From the NCBI GenBank assembly GCA_032622095.1, contig CP136066.1, positions 230,026,961-230,090,960 of the forward strand: a stretch of DNA of 64,000 bases, given 5' to 3'. Source of the stretch: Siphonodentalium dalli (taxonomy: Eukaryota > Mollusca > Scaphopoda > Gadilida > Siphonodentaliidae). The position numbers were made by a program, and so were the translations under genes. Within the stretch, counting starts at the first letter, position 1. Each line of letters opens with the position of its first letter. The notes beneath the pieces were generated by a model that saw only the letters and a list, made by a program, of their open reading frames with translations, made no database searches and was not told the DNA's origin. Positions 60,463-64,000 of this stretch are shown here, one piece after another.

Positions 60463-60555
60463 ATTCCCCTCGCTGTCGGGCATTCGTCCAAATAAGACCT
60501 CGGCTTCGCCTCGGTGAATTATTTTTCCGAATGCCCGACAGCTCGGGGAATATCC
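60463..60555. mobile_element. Hairpin element in the CUB intron
   Basis: ATTCCCCTCGCTGTCGGGCA, then TTCGTCCAAATAA, pairs with TTATTTTTCCGAATGCCCGA followed by CAGCTCGGGGAAT. The loop, ACCTCGGCTTCGCCTCGGT, is partly self-complementary. The layout resembles the hairpin at 55.6 kb, with a different sequence. Confidence 0.85.
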
Positions 60556-60599
60556 TATACATAACATTTAATGAAATTATACTATATATTAATTTTAAG

Positions 60600-60646
60600 G
60601 TGAAACATACCGCGACCGGACCTATCCTACAGACGCTAACTGGTAG
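60600..60646 (+). repeat. Duplicated acceptor and start of CUB exon 2
   Basis: TTTTAAGGTGAAACATA plus the next ~35 bp at 60593-60646 repeats 60681-60736 with few changes. It is followed by TAGGTTTAGGGTTGGGGTTA and GGG, so a TTAGGG-like tract again sits at the duplication boundary. Confidence 0.85.
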
Positions 60647-60687
60647 GTTTAGGGTTGGGGTTAGGGTCAATATATATTTATTTTAAG

Positions 60688-60838
60688 GTGAAACATAACG
60701 CGACCGGACCTATCCTACAGACGCTAACTGGCAGTGATCTCAATAGTACTGGGGAGACATTCTATGGAAAAACATTCTTCGTCCATTTCCTATCTGATGG
60801 ATCCAAGCAGTATTCTGGATTCCGTTTGTCATACCGCC
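60688..60838 (+). CDS. CUB domain, second-half exon
   Basis: After TTTATTTTAAG the frame encodes VKHNATGPILQTLTG, then FYGKTFFVHFLSDGSKQYSG and FRLSYR. The FLSDGS...GFRLSY end is the hallmark of the C-terminal CUB strands. The exon starts in phase 0, as the first-half exon requires, and ends at CGCC followed by GTGAGT in phase 1. Together the two exons encode nearly a whole CUB domain of about 115 residues, with no cysteine in the second half. A possible N-glycosylation site is NAT. Later exons lie outside or were not recognised. Confidence 0.75.
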
Positions 60839-60880
60839 GTGAGTAATAATATCACATGTTAGTCCAAGTTGTATTCGCCG

Positions 60881-61320
60881 ATACAGTATTATGTGTTATA
60901 TACACAATGTGTTTGTATCGATTCATGTATCGCGACGAGGCCTATACAGTATTATGTGTTATATACACAATGTGTTTGTATCGATTCATGTATCGCGACG
61001 AGGCCTATACAGTATTATGTGTTATATACACAATGTGTTTGTATCGATTCATGTATCGCGACGAGGCCTATACAGTATTATGTGTTATATACACAATGTG
61101 TTTGTATCGATTCATGTATCGCGACGAGGCCTATACAGTATTATGTGTTATATACACAATGTGTTTGTATCGATTCATGTATCGCGACGAGGCCTATGCA
61201 GTATTATGTGTTTTATACACAATGTGTTTGTATCGATTCATGTATCGCGACGAGGCCTATACAGTATTATGTGTTATATACACAATGTGTTTGTATCGAT
61301 TCATGTATCGCGACGAGGCT
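60881..61320 (+). repeat. 63-bp minisatellite, seven units
   Basis: Seven near-identical units (TACAGTATTATGTGTTATAT, ACACAATGTGTTTGTATCGA, TTCATGTATCGCGACGAGGC). The unit is divisible by three, so all three frames are open; none is likely a gene. The unit matches the left arm of the hairpin at 62644-62802. Confidence 0.95.
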
Positions 61321-61357
61321 AGTTTTCGTGGCCATTTTGCGACGAGGCGACCTTAGT

Positions 61358-61843
61358 CAGGTCAGGCACATCCTGAATTCCACTATTGAAGTGGTATATA
61401 TGACTATACAATATTCACGTTTCCTTTATTTGCGCCGGGGATAGACAAGGGCGCATACCTGTGCATAGCCAAATGTCACTCTTAAAAATATCGCAGCGAA
61501 TGAATGGTCTTCCGACAAAATTCGTTCTGCGATCTTTTGCGCTAGCTTTTTTATTCAATAATATTATAATATATGCCTTCCTAAATGACAATAACAGGAT
61601 GACCCAATCGCTCCTTCATAACATTTCAAATAAGTGCATGCTAATTGAGTTGCTTATCGTGTGCCGTCTTGATAATTCATTCTCATGGACAAGCTATATG
61701 TATGATACCGAATTAGTGCGACACTGATTTTGAGTAATATTTGTGTGAAATATGATTTTGGATAATCCCTCTTTTATCAAATTAACAAAACGTTAATGGT
61801 CATATACCACAATAATAGTGGAATTCAGGATGTGCCTGACCTG
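61358..61843. mobile_element. 486-bp element with ~46-bp TIRs
   Basis: CAGGTCAGGCACATCCTGAA then TTCCACTATT at 61358 is inverted at 61799-61843, ending CCTGACCTG. GTGGTATATATGAC/GTCATATACCAC extends the arm inward. The interior has a short open frame with no recognisable product. A third copy of the arm core (GTGGAATTCAGGATGT) follows MITE copy E at 62245. Confidence 0.75.
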
Positions 61844-61969
61844 TTTATCAATCGAGCAATATAAATTATGGTGAATGTAGTGATGCTACTACACACAACA
61901 GACTAGCATCACTGAATTCACCATCTGGGGACATCATCCTGTTTGCGCCTCATTTTATTATCAAATTAA

Positions 61970-62237
61970 AGTGTTTTAAAAAAATATTTAAAAAAGTATT
62001 GTTAATGATTGTAAGAAATTGTAATAAAAAATTATAAAATTTTTAAAAGAATAAATAATAGATAAAGAATATAAACAAAATATAAAAATTGTTAAAAAAT
62101 TGTTTTTTTTTGCATTTCTTACACTCTTTAACAATTATAAAACATAATATAAAATTTGTTAGGCCAATGCATTCTATTATATATGTGAGGCGACCTATGG
62201 TCGTCTCGCATATATGAGAGAATGCATTGGCACAGGG
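61970..62237 (+). mobile_element. Hairpin MITE, copy E (right end)
   Basis: An AT-rich spacer with AAGAATAAATAAT tracts leads into a well-preserved 77-bp terminal hairpin (62159-62237), GCCAATGCATTCTATTATAT ... GAGAATGCATTGGCACAGGG, with GGCGACC/GGTCGTC near the loop. Confidence 0.8.
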
Positions 62238-62643
62238 TTTTTAAGTGGAATTCAGGATGTAGGTCGCCGAGTGACAGAATCCACCACATAAGTTACATTT
62301 TAGGAGTTTCTTAAATGCCAAAAATGTTGGACGATTAGCTTTCTTGAGTAATCACACATTAAGGCCATTATAAATCAATATTAGCCCTAGAGTATAAACT
62401 AGAATATAAAGTTAGAAAACAGCATGTTCGGAGTACCCACCACCTCCCCTTTTGCACTCGAAATATCATCAAAACAAATACGCTTTGGCTATAAACACCT
62501 ACGTATACATACAAAACTACACCTATGTATACATAACTGCACCTACGTATATAAAAAAAAAAAAAAAAAAATTTTTAAATACATACTTACCATATTTACC
62601 ATGCTTACCATATACTCCTTGACAAGTGTTTCCTTAATAAATA

Positions 62644-62802
62644 TGTGTTATATACACAATGTGTCTGTATCGATTCATGTATCGCGACGAGGCTAGTTTT
62701 CGTGGCCATATAGCGACGAGGCGACCTTGGCTATATGGCCACGAACACTAACCGAGTCGCGATACATGAATCGTTATAAACACATTGTGTATATGATAAC
62801 AC
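62644..62802. mobile_element. 159-bp hairpin element
   Basis: Arm 62644-62714 (GTGTTATATACACAATGTGT ... TTCGTGGCCATATAGC) pairs with 62730-62802 nearly throughout. Its left arm contains the sequence amplified as the 63-bp minisatellite at 60881-61320, and GACGAGGCGACCTT at the loop also occurs at 61340. Confidence 0.85.
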
Positions 62803-63700
62803 GTTTTCTACCAATGGTTTGACAGAATCCACCGCACAAATAATATTTAAGAGTTTATTAAATGCCAAAACTATTAAATTTGTGTCCGACGATTAGCTTT
62901 CTTCAGTAAATTATCCCAACCTGCAAAGGTATATATGTCACGCGATTAAGTCGATTTGCTAAATTCTCTCAAAATCTCTAGCACCTGCATGTTTATATAA
63001 TTTATACTAAACACTGAACAAAAATCATATTAGATACTTTGTGATATGTCATACCATAAGACACATGGTGGTAATCATGGTAAGCAATAAAATAATGTTA
63101 AATCCTATAGGAACTATTTGTTAAAAGTAAGCAAGAATATACGTTGAAATGTCGCTTTGATTTTTCACGCGATTAATGTGACGTCAGATCATTCATGATT
63201 TCTGAACAGTCAAAGACGTCACGCGCGCCCTGTATCGCAACTGCAGTTACGATACAGATGTTTTTATCGCCAATTCGTTATCGCCAATTTTATCAGGAAA
63301 TGGTAGATAAACTCTTAGAACAGATGTGTATACATTCTACATAATTAAATTTTATCTTAAACATAATTATGTAGAAATGACGCATTATGTGTCAGTGGAA
63401 TTTCTAATCATTGAATATGAGTGAATATGTGAGTATTAGCCAATCGACCAATTGTGGATATATTCTCACAGCCTGAATACTGGTGGATGTAGGACACAAC
63501 AAAACAAATTGACCGAGTTTCTGTATTTTTAAATGGGTTTGTGGGTACATACCCAGGGAATTGATACTCATTCCGTTGCACGGTTGGGACGTTACGACTA
63601 CAATTAGAAAGTGCGCATAATTTGATTACGTTTTACACCAACCGTCTCCCAAAAACACATCCGTTGCTCTATCTGTGAGTTGCGAAACCTTTCTATTGTT
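62803..63700. other. No gene seen
   Basis: It has a short palindrome at about 63228-63258 (CTGTATCGCAACTGCAGTTA plus CGATACAG). No supported gene. Confidence 0.5.
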
Positions 63701-64000
63701 TTCAGCTGTGGGTCCCGGCGACTTGTTGGAGTGTCATGAATCCATATTCGAGGCCAGAATGAACATGATAAGCTCATCCATGATATCTACATTCTACGCA
63801 CACGTTTTGTGTGATGGAGTTTTTAACGTTGTTTATTTTCCGCTGTGAATTCTCGTGATGCCGTGTCGTTAGATTGTCATGAATCCACATTCGAAGCCAG
63901 AGTGAACATGGTTAGCTCATGGGTAAAGATGGATAACTCTAAAATCACGAATCCTCATTCGAGGCCAGAGTGAACATGATTAGCTCATGGGTAAAGATGG
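63701..64000 (+). repeat. Tandem repeat running off the window, exon-like first copy
   Basis: Three units contain CATGAATCCATATTCGAGGC, CAGAGTGAACATG and TTAGCTCATGGGTAAAGATGG, at about 63735, 63878 and 63946 (offsets 143 and 68 bp). The first follows an acceptor-like TTTCTATTGTTTTCAG (ending 63707) and opens a frame with ECHESIFEARMNMISSS. The third copy is in another frame. It could be a duplicated exon or just a minisatellite; the array continues beyond 64000. Confidence 0.5.

Noticed and set aside
60856-61444. Three overlapping 140-190-codon frames with 21-residue repeats
   Set aside because: The 63-bp unit is a multiple of three, so all three frames stay open; no flanking gene signals.

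Overview
The window is eukaryotic nuclear DNA from an animal. It is AT-rich, has almost no long open frames outside transposons, shows canonical GT/AG splice signals at the few host-like exons, and carries long TTAGGG tracts and animal-type mobile elements (a Ty3/gypsy element, CR1/L2-like and related LINEs, a Crypton-type tyrosine recombinase, MULE-like and foldback DNA elements, hairpin MITEs). The mix suggests a marine invertebrate, perhaps a lophotrochozoan such as a bivalve or brachiopod. That is inference, since no species-diagnostic gene is present.

Layout. 0-2.4 kb: a possible two-exon small gene running into a 66-bp minisatellite, then a diverged tandem duplication. 2.4-7.5 kb: a repeat here called TE-A, split by a 4.7-kb foldback element that itself holds a smaller inverted-repeat element and a 1.36-kb element with a perfect 9-bp target duplication. 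7.5-13.3 kb: diverged tandem repeats on either side of a minisatellite that reverses orientation midway. 13.8-21 kb: two inverted-repeat elements and an array of the palindrome ATTGCGCTTAAGCGCAAT. 22-25.6 kb: a foldback element with ~1-kb arms and a broken ORF with a Cys-rich motif. 26-29 kb: hairpin-ended MITEs, a 72-bp minisatellite and an orphan zinc-finger-like exon. 29.5-34.2 kb: a decayed LINE on the minus strand, split by a retroposon with an (AT)n tract. 35.1-35.9 kb: the 3' end of a CR1/L2-like LINE. 37.7-39.8 kb: more MITEs and hairpins.

41.1-43.1 kb (minus): a near-intact Crypton-type (DUF3504-like) tyrosine recombinase with all five expected catalytic residues and an apparent frameshift near its C terminus. 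43.1-54.6 kb: a nested set in which a GC-richer repeat (TIR-like CCCCTGTCACACTC) surrounds a second TE-A copy, which is split by a 9,567-bp Ty3/gypsy retrotransposon (minus strand). Its 467-bp LTRs look identical by eye, so the insertion is probably recent.

57.3-60.9 kb holds the clearest host-derived coding sequence: a CUB domain in two exons with phase-matched splice sites. The intron between them has been invaded by about nine extra copies of the 3' part of the first CUB exon, each joined to a TTAGGG tract. I consider this the most unusual structure in the window. 60.9-64 kb: a 63-bp minisatellite apparently derived from the arm of a hairpin element, more MITEs, and a 68-bp-type tandem repeat running off the end.

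I saw no rRNA, tRNA or CRISPR. Apart from the CUB exons and two weak exon candidates, everything supported here is mobile or repetitive DNA. All similarity calls were made by eye.
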